DNA of 64,000 bases. It comes from Piper betle (Eukaryota > Streptophyta > Magnoliopsida > Piperales > Piperaceae). The position numbers and the translations under genes are program-made. This document shows positions 12,595 to 25,331 of the stretch, in pieces. Where the stretch lies: contig JAURVB010004666.1 in NCBI GenBank assembly GCA_033002965.1, positions 52,296-116,295 on the forward strand. The letters run 5' to 3'. Within the stretch, counting starts at the first letter, position 1. Each line of letters opens with the position of its first letter. The notes beneath the pieces were generated by a model. That model worked only from the letters and a program-made list of their open reading frames with translations, had not been told where the DNA came from and ran no database searches.

Positions 12595-14293
12595 CCTAGG
12601 GTGCATGTTTTTTTCCTAGTATTGTCTTAAATTGGGGCCTTTTGATTACAATGACGACCCAAATTAATTTTATTTAAAAATTAACTCACCCCCCCCCCCA
12701 ATTGATGGTGCCCAACGGACACATCCAACCACTGTTGGATTGATTGGGCCACCTTTAGTCGGATCTCGCTCTTCGTGGTTCATCTTTTTTAATTTTATTA
12801 TAATAAATTTTGGTCATCTTTATACTTAGAAATCCCCCTTTTCAATTTATAAAAATTTTAGAGAGAGAGAAAGATTGACTTTCTCTAGACTTACAAAAGA
12901 CACAATCAATTAGGGGTATTTTGGGTATTTTATTACAATTAAATCATAAAAATCTAAATACAGTTGTTTTATCTAAAATGGATAACTATTATAAAATTTT
13001 AAAATTTTCTAATATGTATTCTAAGAGATATAAAATTTTAAAGATGACATGTTAAGCTTACTCGTTCTAACCCAACTCCATTAATTTATTTTATCAATAA
13101 AAATTCAACTCAACTTACGATCTTATAACTCATATGAACTACATATTTAAATTTAACTTTTTTTAGTAAGTTTGACAAAATAATATTTATATATATTAAA
13201 AGTAGGGTGCACAAGTTAGATGTTCATAAAATTTTATATTTTTTTAATTTCATTATTACCTACATGTAATTTTCAAAAGATATACAAATTAATTGATATT
13301 TTAAAATTATTTTTTATTACAATTATTTTGATAATTAAGATAAAAGAGTTTAAAATATTATATTGTGTTGGAGTTTTATGATTATCCTTATTATTTATTG
13401 TTTTATTTATCTATATAATTTTTAAATTTTATGACTCACTAAATTGCTAAAAATAAAAAGGATAGCTCGTATATATAAGGCTATATATATATATATATAT
13501 ATTGTCCGAACCTAATTATCTTGGATGATGAATGCCCTATGATTCCCTCCCATACTGCTAGTTACGCTATTATATCTATATGAAAGTAAAACAACAATAT
13601 AAAACAAGTAATAAATCCTCATTAATCTACAACAGATTTGTAGTCTCAAATATTACCATTTGTTTCCTCGTTAATAAAAAAGGATCATGAATTCATAGTA
13701 TACAGTATAGTCTCGAACACAAGAACCACCGTAGTGGACTTGGGATCATGCACACTTGATATGCGGCTGGCAGTCTGGCACTTATTGGGTATGGTTTGTC
13801 GTTGTTGCACCACCCGCCCTCCCTCGTATAATATGCACCCTTCTCAGTAGCAATAATAATCCCCTCTAATCCTTGCCCCTCCTCTACCTGCTTATTATTA
13901 ATGGTAAAATTTTAAATAAATAATCATAGAGTTTAATTTAAAAGAATAATAAATAATTGGACTATTGGGTATCGAATAACTATTTAAGCTTTAAATTACA
14001 ATTTTAATTTTTATTAATGTAATTATCAATTATCTTATTTATAATTTAAAAATATTTATTTTGTTTAGTTTCAATTTTTAAAATATGCATTACTATTATG
14101 TAATTTTAATATTTTTTTCCAAAAATAAAGTTTAAATAGATAAACAATAGTGTTTAATTCGAGGAAGGTCAGATTTGATTTTATATTAATAATAAATAGC
14201 TGGGTTTAGTATTAGAAATAAAAAATGAAGTAGTTACCGGGATTTATTTTATTAATTTAGCTTAAGCCCTGGATGGCAATAAAAGGGTAATAG

Positions 14294-14298
<5 letters not shown>
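11678..14298. other. AT-rich intergenic spacer with several microsatellites
   Basis: No gene is recognised. The stretch holds (TA)n tracts at about 11809-11853, 12513-12540, 12563-12591 and 13479-13502, and a run of ten C near 12691-12700. A local tandem duplication lies at about 12505-12602. The rest is AT-rich sequence without recognisable family membership. Confidence 0.5.
12505..12602. repeat. Tandem duplication of a (TA)n-ttaacctaggg unit
   Basis: The segment 'aatgggaa' + (ta)n + 'ttaacctaggg' occurs twice in succession, with about 50 bases per unit and slightly different TA-tract lengths. The TA tract was evidently copied with its flank, so unequal exchange or replication slippage on the microsatellite is the likely origin. 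Confidence 0.7.

Positions 14299-14341
<43 letters not shown>
14299..14341. repeat. (AT)n microsatellite upstream of the NST1-like gene
   Basis: This uninterrupted AT dinucleotide tract of about 43 bases ends just before the GC-rich 5' UTR of the NST1-like gene and lies about 315 bases from its start codon. It falls in the expected promoter region. Confidence 0.9.
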
Positions 14342-14345
<4 letters not shown>

Positions 14346-14656
14346 GCTCGGCCACCGTCTTCATCTTCTTCTTCTCTTCTTGCACCTCCCCACCCCGTCT
14401 CTAGAAAGCACCACTCCACACCGTCTCTATTCGCACTTCATCCTCTGGCTTCCTTCTCCCCCGATTGGATCGACCGCGTCTGATCCGACCTCCAATCCCA
14501 GCTCCCGATTGATCGCGCGTGTGCCGATTCCGATGGCGCCTTCGCGGCGGCGATTGGGAATTCGGGGGTAGATTTGTTGTCATTTTGTGATAGATCGGTG
14601 TGGGTAAGGATGATGGGGGTTTGTGTTGGACATTGTTAAAATATTTGGGGCGGAAA

Positions 14657-14809
14657 ATGCCTGGGCTTGTGCAGCGGAATGGGCAGCAATTCGGGAATGG
14701 TTGTAGGATTGCTCCGGCGTTGTCTGGATCGGTGTCGGAGGATGGCATCTGGTCCAGGCGTCGCGCCGATGTTACTTTCGATCAGCTTCAGAAGGTGTTC
14801 TTCGCCTTC

Positions 14810-14880
<71 letters not shown>

Positions 14881-17800
14881 AATTTCCTCATTCGTTTTGT
14901 TGTTGACGGAATCGTTGTTGAAGCGATTGGATTTCGCATCGTGCTTGGTGATGTGATATGGGTCAATTAATTGGATTGGATGCAGGAGATTGTCAGAATC
15001 ATGAAATCTGATTGTTTTAAGGCAGTTTTGATGTTTAGAAATATCGTTCTTTGCGGAATAGAAATGGAGGAATTCAATTTCAGATTAGAATCTCCTCTTC
15101 CAGCATCAACATCAGCTCAATTAATTTTGGATGTGTACTTGCTTGAAAATCTCATAAGCTATCACCCACTTCATCCCCGGAATTGTATCTCATCATCTGG
15201 CTAGTTGCATATCCCCCCAACCACTGTGGAATGAAGGCTAATAGCATGTAATTTGTGGAGAAAAAACTAATATGACTTGACAAGTTTGATTGAAGCATTT
15301 GTGTACTAGTGCTATATACAACATTAATTCTATGATATGGGTTTTCATATCTTGTTCGACCTTAGCTATTGACATTAATTCTATGATATGGGTTTTCATT
15401 ACTAGTTCATTTTATATGTTGCTGCTAGAAACACTTTTAGGTGGAATAGATCAAATTTCCAACTAAATAGATTAATAGTCTACATTGCCCATCAGTAGTG
15501 TCAAATGTAAGTGGCTTTTTCTACATCTCTTTCAGTTTTGGAATGAGTTATCCCCTCAGGCGCGGCAGCAGCTCCTCAGGATAGACAAACAGACTTTGTT
15601 CGAGCAAGCTCGGAAGAACCTTTACTGCTCAAGGTGCAATGGTTTACTCCTTGAAGGCTTTTCCCAGATTGTAATGTATGGGAGATCTTTACAACATGAA
15701 GGTGTTTCTGTTTCACCTGTTTCATGCTATCTTGGCTCTATAAAAATCGACATGATTTAAGATAGATTGTTATCTACAGGCTTTTATGACGAAATTCAAG
15801 ATCCATCTGTCCATCCTTGGGGTGGCCTAGCAGCAACTAGGGATGGAGTACTGACACTCTTAGATTGCTTATTAAATGCAAGATCGCTTACATTACTTCA
15901 AAATGTATGCTACTTCAATTATTTATAAGAATCTGTTCTGAGTTACACTTTCTTTGAACTTGTGCTCTAAAGCTTTAATTGTTTCATGCAGGTGTTTGAT
16001 TGTGCTCGAGCAAGAGAACGGGAACGAGAATTACTGTACCCCGATGCTTGTGGTGGGGAGGGTCGAGGCTGGATAAGCCAAGGGTTGGTCACTTACGGAA
16101 GAGGTCATGGCAGTCGAGAGACCTGTGCCCTGCACACCGCTAGACTTTCTTGTGATACATTGGTTGATTTTTGGTCAGCTTTGGGGAGGAAACTCGTCAA
16201 TCATTACTACGCCTGAAAGAAGAAGATTTTATCGAAAGACTTATGTATAGGTGAATCACCCTCGCTTTGAATCTGCTCTATGAACTGCGTAGTATAACAC
16301 TTTGCATCTTTTAAACAACGATGATTTTTTATCTTTATGTGAACTTAATGCAAAAAAAAAGATTTTATGGGACGGAAAACTTTCTGTAGCTGCCTTGCTG
16401 CTCTGTGCTGGAACAAACATGTTTTTCATGCGGATTATTCAATGGTCTAAGAAAGTATCTCTTTTCAACAGGTTTGACAGCAAAAGATTCTGCAGAGATT
16501 GTAGAAGAAATGTTGTCCGTGAGTTCAAGGAGCTCAAAGAGCTGAAGCGCATGCGTAGGGAACCTCGCTGTACGAATTGGTTTTGTGTCGCAGATACAGC
16601 CTTTCAGTATGAAGTACGATCTTATGTTTTCTACTAAGGAAGTGTTCTGTATTTGGAAATGAAATAGAAATCTTTTAAATCGGCTGATGTTTCTGCCTTT
16701 TATCATGAGCTTTCTGCTGACATCACATCTATTCCTAGATTAAAATGTTGGTTCTAAAATCTTTACAACCTGGTAGTGTGACACTGCAAACATTCTTGCA
16801 ATATTGTCAATGAAATGACTTCTCACCCAGGCAGGGATCCAAACCTTGTTGAAACCTTTTAGTGATGAACTTTATCTGGGCAATCAGCCTATCAAAGTAG
16901 CCCCTAGAAAAATGTTTTGAAAGTATGATTCATGGATCTTGGTATGAATTTTCCTGTGCAGGTGTCTGACAATGCAGTCCAAGCTGATTGGCACCAATCC
17001 TTTGTCGATACAGCTGGATCATATCACCATTTCGAATGGGCTGTTGGAACTGGTGAAGGAAAAGCTGACATATTGGATTTTAAGGATGTTGGAATGAATG
17101 AATGTGTTCAAGAGACAGGATTGAACCTCAATGGTTTGAGCTCATGTTATATTACTTTGAGGGCCTGGAAACTAGATGGACGATGCACTGAACTCTCGGT
17201 GAAGGCTCATGCATTGAAAGGTCAACCATGTGTCCATCGCAGGCTTATTGTTGGAGACGGGTATGTGACAATAACTAAAGGGGAGAGTATTAGAAGGTTT
17301 TTTGAACATGCCGAGGAAGCTGAAGAAGAAGAGGTAATTTTAGTTGCAATTCATGGGTATTTGTTTTAGTGCTCATATCTGAAAATTTGTTAAAAAGTAA
17401 AATCTACACAGGATGATGATTCCATGGACAAGGATGCAAACGACAGTGATGAAGATGGATCTCGCCCCCAAAAGCATGCCAAGAGTCCTGAGCTTGCTAG
17501 GGAATTTCTATTAGATGCTGCTACGGTTATATTTAAAGATCAGGTTGTTAGCTAGTGCCATATACCTCATAATTGCATTTCGTAAAATACTTATTATCGG
17601 CCTTTATAAATTTAGATAGAACATTAAACTATGTAAATTATTAATTAATCTTCTCCACAATTAAGTTTTGCAAGGCAGGATGAATTGAATATTATGCCGA
17701 TTTGATAATATTTTGGAATCAAATATATTCAGGTGGAAAAAGCTTTTAGGGAAGGAACAGCTCGCCAGAATGCACATAGCATAATTGTCTGTTTAGCGCT

Positions 17801-20328
17801 TGAGTTGCTAGAAGATAGAGTTCATGTGGCATGCAAAGAGATCATTACACTGGAAAAGCAGGTACTATGAGCTCAAATTTATTGGGAAATATTTGGAACA
17901 AGATTCTTTGTATTTGGGTTGCTAACATCAAAGAAAATTTGGCACACAACTTAAATGCATAATATTTAGCTTCATCTTAAACATCAAATCATACTCAGCT
18001 GACAAGGGTTTGACACTTGTTACTCAGGTTGCCTATTTTAATTCAATCCTGGTTTTTATTTGTGCACACAGATTAAACTTCTTGAAGAAGAGGAGAATGA
18101 GAAAGTGGAAGAAGAAGCACGGAAAGAGAGAAAAAGAACGAAGGAAAGAGAAAAGAAGCTTAGAAGAAAAGAAAGATTAAGGGGAAAAGACAAAAGATCT
18201 GCAAAGCCGGAGCTGTTACCTTGCAACTTTGATTCAACTGGGAAGGATAATTCTATAAACGATCCTGATGAATCACATAACTCTTCTTCCAAATCTGGTA
18301 ATTTAGTGTGTGAACCAGGTGAGAATGGAAGCTCTTCATCATCTGTGGATGAACTACCCTCTGACTTTACTGAGCTGAGGCAAGAGTCACCTAAAGGTAA
18401 TAGCATCTTACATGGTCATGATCTATATCGGGGAGATGGGAACTTCATTGTTAGAGACAGGAATGGCACAATGATGGAACTGTCAAAATATTCCCATCGC
18501 AAGCTGAGATTCAGGAAAGATTTAGTGACTGACCCTGCTTCCAGATGGGGTGAAAGAAAAACCGGTCTGTGGGCCATGAGATATATTTTCAGAATAGAAC
18601 TCTAGAGTCAAAGTACCATGGATCAGCATCCACCAGGAACTTCAATGGTGTGCAAAAGCATCAAAGAAAAAGTGCTTTGAAATATGATGTGCATACTTGC
18701 GGCCATCGGTTTAAAGAGAAGTTCAACTGTTCCAATAACAGGATTCATGATCGCTCAGACATCCATTCTTGCGGTTGTGAGCAGCAGAGCATATATAGAC
18801 CAAAGGATGAGCTCCGCTTTGGTGTGGTGAAATCTGATAATGATTATAAACATGATGGCAAACTGGATGCAGTATCAGATGCCCCTCCCAAGCCCAGCAA
18901 TGGATGTTATGCATATAATAAAGGTTCAATACCTAGAATAAAGCATATAATTCCTCCTAAAAGGGGTGAAATCATGCATGCAAAGAAAGTTTGGGAGCCT
19001 CTGGACACGAGGAAAAAGGTTTCAAAGGACAGCTCACACCCCGATTATTCCCCAGCGTGCAGAGGTGAGGGTAAGATTCAAAATTTTGGGAAGATTTGCC
19101 AGTCATTTGTTGATAATCATAGTTCTGAGTTAACTCTCAGTTTAGGTAAAGTTGATGGATCTACTAATGACCACAATGAGGTCTCATCAGGAAACAGTTC
19201 CAATTTAAGCCAAGAAGATGGTTTTGAAGACATTCTTCTTGACATAGCAAAAAATTCAGACACTTCTGTAGAGAGTCTTTCAGCTGAGAAAAGTGATTTA
19301 TGTTCTAATGTTCCATCTCCCGATCAGTCAGTGGTGGTTTCCAGTTCTGACAGCTACTCTTCATGCCTGAGTGAAGGAGACAGTGCCGCTGGATCTTTTG
19401 GTACGCCCAATGAAGAATTTTGTACTTCTGATTCTGAAGGCACTAGCCAGAACTCAGAGGGTAGAGAAACAATATCCACTTGCACGGAAAGCCCAAACCA
19501 TACATGCCTTACCAATGGAAGCAGAAAGGAAACTGTTAGGTCTAAGGATGATGAATCCGTGCAAGCACATACAACTCCTGTGAAGAGCAGTTTGAAATAT
19601 GTCCACAATCCTGAAAATGGGCGGATCAAGGTAACAATGAGCTCTGAACAATTTCGACCAATGCCAGTGCACAACCAAAATCTAGAAATGCCAGTTTTGC
19701 CGGCGCATTCTGCAATGGGTTATTATCATCAAAATCCTGCTGCTTGGCTTGGAAATTCAGCCAGCGCAATGATGCCATATCCTCATCCTAGTCATTTTTT
19801 CACAGGTTCATTTGCCTATGGCGTACCAGCAAATCAGTCATCTCACTTTTGCATACCTTACGGGTCTGCATTACAACCATATTCAGCTTCTTTAGTCAAT
19901 ATGCATCACCCATCTCTCTACCAGACTGATGACAAGGTCAGTCCTGCGGGCCTGGATGGACCAAGAGAAAAAATGCGGGCACAAGCTGAAAAACAGCAAG
20001 TTAATCTTGAGGGGGAAAGTCATTGTTTGGATGCCGAGACCAGAGGTCCATCCCTTCCCAAAAGATATTTCCGAGCAATTTCATCTCGAAGAAGGCAACA
20101 TTATCGCAGCGTAATGAAAAAACTTCTGTTTCCCTTGTGAAGAGCCCAAACTTTTCCTTGTTCCATTTTGGTGGACCCGTAGCTATATCAAGAGATGAAA
20201 ATAATCAACATCAGTGCGTAAAGCCTGCCAGAAACTCTTTCAAGAGTGATTCTTCTATAAATGAGACAAGCATTGAAGAGTATAGCTTGTTTGCTGCCGG
20301 GAGTGTATCAGGGTTTCCCTTTTTCTGA
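14657..20328 (+). CDS. NST1-like conserved plant protein (stress response protein NST1-like), with three frame breaks
   Basis: Coding exons: 14657-14794, 15536-15701, 15780-15904, 15992-16250, 16472-16613, 16962-17333, 17412-17543, 17733-17861 and 18072-20328. The product resembles the plant family annotated 'stress response protein NST1-like', whose biochemical role is not established. The N-terminal part has FWNELSPQARQQLL and cysteine pairs (YCSRCNG, FCRDCRR) that could bind metal. A highly charged Lys/Arg/Glu coiled coil spans about 18072-18210, then a long low-complexity Ser-rich region, ending in SLFHFGGPVA and EEYSLFAA. Three frame breaks, each equal to one missing base, lie at the G run 16183-16186, near GGG at 18570-18572, and between 20022 and 20137. 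Sequence on both sides of each break stays family-like, so consensus error is more likely than decay. Intron 1 holds a compound CA/TA microsatellite. Confidence 0.8.
14814..14878. repeat. Compound (CA)n(TA)n microsatellite in intron 1
   Basis: About 28 bases of AC/CA repeat run directly into about 36 bases of TA repeat, starting 20 bases after the exon 1 donor of the NST1-like gene. It is probably highly length-variable. Confidence 0.95.
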
Positions 20329-21151
20329 CAGTTTATAGCGTGGAAAGCAGGTACGGGCATCCCTCCCAATACGTATTGTTTTCCCGGTGTGAGAACTTGT
20401 ATACAATGAGAGAAGTGGATTCTGAAGAGTCCTCGTTCTGAGTATGTTACGTCCTTTCGTTGGTTTTTATTCATTATTATTGTTTTTTTCTCCAGTAGAG
20501 AAAATGCAAGTGATAAAATGTGAACAGCAGTTTTGTGTATGGGATAGTATTATGCATTTGAGCCCGGATGTGACAAATAAGTTTTTATTTTTTCAAGCAA
20601 TCTATACCCTATCCTCTTGTTTTATATTTCAAACTTTCATATCGCTGTCAGACAACATTTTTTCTCGTTACAATGTTTGATAATTAACATAATGACTATT
20701 GGCAAAAGTCGATGAAGAGGAAGTAATTAGTATTGATGGGAAGTCCGATTAGAGCCTATAAGAAAACAAGTTGTCTGCAGTAGCTGACCAGATTTTTTCA
20801 AAGTAATAGCTGACCGATCTTGCCAAAACCGGAGTTCGTACAATTAGCTTAGCTTCATGTTTTCTCTCTTTTTATTTTTATTTTTATTCGGTTGTTGTCG
20901 AAGCTAGCTACATTGATGCTTTGACATTGGAAAAAAATCTTCCTGGTAATAGTAATACACATACATGAGAGATAGAGATAGTCACGGTTAAACAGAAGAT
21001 GAGTCGTACTTACTGATTTAATAATACAACATCACAAACAGCAGAGTGTATTAGAGGGGAGGAGGACCCTTAAAAGGGGTCTGCTTATTATCATCCCTCT
21101 ATATATAATATAATATACATGTACCGACCACATATTCACCGGGGCCGGTGA
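20329..21151. other. Spacer between convergent genes
   Basis: It contains the likely 3' UTR of the NST1-like gene and, from the other side, the 3' UTR of the EF-hand gene. The two genes are convergent. The short ORFs at 20444-20680 match nothing I recognise. Confidence 0.5.
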
Positions 21152-21577
21152 TCAGTTGGAGGAAGCGGCCTCGGCGGCCTCGTGGTCGGCGGCCTTCTTG
21201 ATGAAGCTATTGGCGTCGTCCTCGATGACCATCTGGATAGGGCAGGAGCCGAGGCCGTCGGCTATGGCGAGCATAATCTTCTTCACCTCCGACCGGAACT
21301 CGTCGAGGTCGACGGTGCCGGAGTGGTCGTAGTCGAACTTGTCGAAGATGGAGTCATAGAGTGCGGTCAACTGCTCCGGCGGGGTGGCAACGTCAACGCC
21401 GAAGTGGGTCTCGATGAGCCGCAGCGACTCAAACCCTCGCCGGAGCTCGGACCGGGACAGCACGCCGTCGCCGTTAACGTCCAGCTCCGCGAACCCCTCG
21501 TCGACGCTCTTCTTGAACGCCGCCTCGTCGTCCACGAATGACCGGACCGTGGAGCCGTCGATGATCACCACCGCCAT
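21152..21577 (-). CDS. Small EF-hand calcium-binding protein
   Basis: This intronless gene encodes 141 residues from the ATG at 21577 (MAVVIIDGS). An upstream in-frame ATG at 21661 would add 28 residues, but family members I know start with the MAVV-type sequence, so the shorter form is preferred. Two canonical EF-hand loops are present: residues 33-44 (DVNGDGVLSRSE) and 82-93 (DYDHSGTVDLDE). Both have acidic residues at loop positions 1, 3 or 5 and Glu at 12. There is no signal peptide or membrane helix. It is probably a cytosolic or nuclear calcium sensor; the target is unknown. The coding region is strongly GC-rich compared with the AT-rich flanks, a common monocot pattern. The reading frame is intact. 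Confidence 0.9.
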   Translation of the reverse strand: MAVVIIDGSTVRSFVDDEAAFKKSVDEGFAELDVNGDGVLSRSELRRGFESLRLIETHFGVDVATPPEQLTALYDSIFDKFDYDHSGTVDLDEFRSEVKKIMLAIADGLGSCPIQMVIEDDANSFIKKAADHEAAEAASSN

Positions 21578-22490
21578 TTTCTTTGGGCAGCTCACAGCCG
21601 TACCTTGGGATCTGGTTGTGGCTCTCAAGATTCGAGCTTTGAGGAGATCGGGTTTGGTCAATGAAAATGAGTATATTAATTTATCGTGGGAGATTGGAAG
21701 CGAATTAAATTAAATTAAACTAAATTGGGTATGAAATCATACCAAAGATTTTTAAGGGTGTTTTTCTCTTTCCCGATTTTTTTAATCGGTGTGGTTGAAT
21801 TGTCTCCTCGTAGGGCGGGGATTTACTGGCCGGATTATTGTAGCACTTAAATACACCAAATCCCTAAACCCCTAACCAGGAAGCGCATCATCCCATTAAA
21901 AATAAAAGATTTTAGGGGTAAATAAGCTGGATGGTTAATAATCCTTCCTAGTATTCATGAAAATGGCATACAAGTAACAGGTGTTCTTACCAAAATTGCT
22001 AAGTTTGAGAGGTTAAAAGAAAAAGTTTAAGTGGTTCATCGCTTATAGCAATTGACACCTCGCGCTCGTTTTGCACGCGACACCCGTTATCCTCAACCCA
22101 TCGACTAAATATGCCGGTCCTTTTTTATCAATTTTTCTTTATAAAAAAATAAAATTTCCTTTTGATAAAATCTTTAGATATAAAACGTACACAAACAGGT
22201 TTTGCGCCATTCTCGATAGGTGTTAGTTGAGAACAGAACACAAGAATTATCCATCCATTTGTGAAAATAACACTATTAAATATTGATGATTTGATTAATC
22301 CACCATATTCTGATCAATATTAATAAACTATAGCATATTTGGAGTTCAATGGTTGAGGCTATACAGATTGGGAACGAATGGGGGGTTCAAGTCGTTGGAT
22401 CTTACGGCTTTTTAGCTCCTGTCTGATGGGGACGTATTGGGACAAGGACACGTGCCATGCAATACATATTAAACTGATTGTCATTTACCC
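21578..22490. other. EF-hand gene upstream region and spacer
   Basis: This is the 5' flank of the minus-strand EF-hand gene. On the minus strand a TATTTAAG-like string near 21846-21853 could be a TATA element, but it lies about 270 bases from the start codon and is weak. No gene is recognised. Confidence 0.35.
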
Positions 22491-23905
22491 TGTGTTTCGA
22501 ATTTAAACTAGCCAAATATTAAAAATTATTAATAATATATATTAAAATATGTAAAATAATTATTACAATATTATTTTTAATAAAAATAATGAATATTTAT
22601 TTAATTTTAACAAAAAAATATAATTATATACAAAAATTAAAATTAATTTTAATTTTCATAAGCAAAAATATTTTAGTAATTAAATAGAATTATTTTAAAA
22701 AATATTTTTAATTCAAATATAATTATATTTTAATTTTTCTAATAATAAATAAAAATATGAAAATAAACAAATATTTAAAATTTATGAAAAGTATATAATA
22801 TTAAGTAACAAACTTTAATTTGATAGTATAATTATAAATATATTAAAATTTGTTAATATTTTTAAAATTCTTAATTTCAGTAGAATTATAATCCAATATT
22901 TTAATAATAATAATTTAAAAAAATTGAGTCAGAATTAAAGGGGTCCATTAAAATATTGTAAGGCTAGAATCAATTATGGCACAAGAAAGATTGAAACGAA
23001 ATGCGAGCGAAATAAAATTTAGCTTTATTAGAAAAAAAATGTTGCATTATGATTCTAACTAAATTAAAAAAATTAAACATTGATAAATTTTACTTAATAA
23101 TGTATACTTAATTTAAATTTTACAGATTTTATATATTTATTTATTTACTTATTGTTATTTATTATTAAAAAAATTTAGTATAATTTTATTCAAATTAAAA
23201 ATATTTTAAAAAATAAATTCTATTTATTTATTAAAAAAATTTACTTACTAAAATTAAAATTATTTTTAATATGTGTATACAACTATATTTTTTGTTAAAA
23301 TTAAATGAATATTCATTATTTTTATTTAAAACAATATAAAAATAAATTTGAAATTAATTTTATAAATTTTTAATATATATTATTAATAAATTTCAAATAT
23401 ACTTTATGCAAGCCAAAGACAAACCCGCATGATGCACAAAGCATATTTAAAACTTATTAATAATATATTAAGAATATACAAAATTATCTTTCAAAATTAT
23501 TATGATATTATTTTTAAATAAAAATTATGAATGCTTATTTGATTTTAATTAATAGTATATTTATACACAAATATAAAAAATAATTTTAGTAACTAAATAG
23601 AATTTATTTTTTAAAATATTTTAATTCAATAAGAATTATACTCTAAGTCTTTTAATAATAAATTACAATATGTAAATAAATATACAAAATTTGCAAAAAT
23701 CTAAATTAGGTATACATTGTTAAGTGATAAAATTGAATTTGATAGTATAATTATAAATATATTAATATATTTATTATTCCTAATTTAGGTAGATTTATAG
23801 TCTAATAATTTCATAATAATAAATAATAATGACAATCATAATTTCAAATTAAGTAAGTATAAAAAGTTTCGTAAAATTATGATAAGGCTAAAATTAACCA
23901 AACGC
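22491..23905. repeat. AT-rich fold-back repeat: three copies, two direct and one inverted
   Basis: A very AT-rich unit of about 350-400 bases begins near 22510 (aaaattattaataatatatatta...). It recurs in inverted orientation at about 23040-23395 and again in direct orientation at about 23445-23900. Shared landmarks include 'taaaaataatgaatatt', 'ttagtaa(g/t)taaatagaatt' and 'gatagtataattataaatatatt'. Identity by eye is moderate. The first two copies could form a long fold-back. No coding sequence is present. It may be a fold-back transposon or remnants of an AT-rich satellite. Confidence 0.7.
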
Positions 23906-24534
23906 AAAATAAGTTAAAATTCAATGAGAGCAAAAGTATCTTCTAAACTTTAACGTAAGAGGGTCGATGGATATTTAATGAATTAACTTTTAAAGATAAT
24001 TCTTTCATGTAATATTTTGTTTTGACTATTGTGCGTATCAAATAAGGTTATTAGTCCCGGCTCCGAGGAAAAAAAGATCATTTGTAGAAAGGAAAATTTT
24101 TTATCAAAAATTTTAATAATAGGGAAATTTTTTATTTGAAATAGAGGGCATCAATAGCCCGCAATCTCCTTAAAGCGGAAAACTGCTATGCATAAGCCAC
24201 ATAAAAGTTACTAAATTTTTCTAATTTTTAGGTCGCATTATTCTATTTTTTCTTTTGAAATAGATTCAAAATTTTATTTGCAATTATGGAGATTAATACG
24301 GTCGGTAGCTTTTCCAAGGTGTCCCTGTGAGTAATGCATTTTCTACTGAAAATAAGCGTGTATTAGAATTTAGTTGTTTCGAGTACATTGGATAGGTGTC
24401 AACTAGAATAATGTGTGTAAGCGTGTATTAGAATTTGGTTCACCATTTTTTTTATTATATTATTATCATTTTTAATACGTTGCGTCGCCTGCTCCATACT
24501 TTAGGTTTTAAAGGAGCTGCATAATTACTTACAG

Positions 24535-24537
<3 letters not shown>
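23906..24537. other. Intergenic spacer
   Basis: No gene or clear repeat boundary is recognised. 'gtgtattagaattt' occurs twice (near 24358 and 24425), suggesting a small local duplication. Confidence 0.4.
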
Positions 24538-24586
<49 letters not shown>

Positions 24587-25331
24587 AGATTCCTATGCTT
24601 GAGCACAGGCAGCTTGCCTGTGCTCAAGTTTGATCTTAGCCGTTGGATTAGCATCCAACGGCCAAGATAAAAAAAGGGTGGCCGCCGGCGCCGCCGCAGC
24701 AGCGACGGCGGAGGGGGCGGAAGGGGCCCGGCCACGACGACGGCCGGGGGGGGGGGCGGCGGCGACAGGGGACGGGGTTGGTCCGGGGGCGGCGGCCGTG
24801 TGGTTGTCGGTCGCACGCGGGGGGCACGGCGGGGGGCGGGCGGGGGCCGAGGGGGGCGCGGGCAGTGGCCGAGGGGGCACGGCGGGGGCCGAGGGGGGCG
24901 CGGAGGGGTGGCGGGCGGGGACCAAGGGGCGCGGGCGGTGGCCGAGGGGGCGCGAGCGGGGGGCGGGCAGGGGCCGAGGGGGCGCGGAGGGGTGGCGGGC
25001 GGGGGCCGAGGGCGCGGAGGGGTGGCGGGCGGGGGCCGAGGGGCGCGGCGGGGTGGCGGGCGGGGGACGGCAACTGGGTGGCGGGCGGGGGCGCGGCAGG
25101 GCGGGTTGGGCGGCAGGCCAGCAGGGAAGAGCGGGGCGGCTAGATTTGCCACCCCGTCGCCGCCGGTAGTGGGGGGCAGGGGGTCGCGTCGGCCGGCGGC
25201 GGCGACGGCGGCGCTTTTTCATCCAGCCGTTGGATTGAATCCAACGGCCGGATGGCTCAAGCACAGGCAGCTTGCCTGTGCTTGAGCACAGTAAATTTGC
25301 CCTCATATATATATATATATATATATATATG
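24538..25331. mobile_element. GC-rich element with nested terminal palindromes between (TA)n tracts (MITE-like)
   Basis: A block of about 720 bases lies between (TA)n at 24539-24580 and (TA)n at 25304-25330. Each end has two hairpins. The outer left one is 24598-24611 paired with 24615-24628 (arms cttgagcacaggca) and the outer right one is 25255-25269 paired with 25273-25287. The inner ones are built on ccgttggat/atccaacgg, at 24640-24661 on the left and about 25227-25245 on the right. The two ends are imperfect inverted copies of each other. The interior is extremely GC-rich, made of degenerate GGCGGGGGCCGAGGGG-type tandem units. Long ORFs in several frames there are composition artefacts. 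The arrangement resembles MITEs that target (TA)n, such as rice Micron elements, but I cannot confirm a family. Confidence 0.6.

Noticed and set aside
24529..25306. Long Pro/Arg- and Gly/Arg-rich ORFs in several frames
   Set aside because: They arise from the GC-rich minisatellite core, which has few stop codons in any frame; no domain is visible and both strands are equally open.
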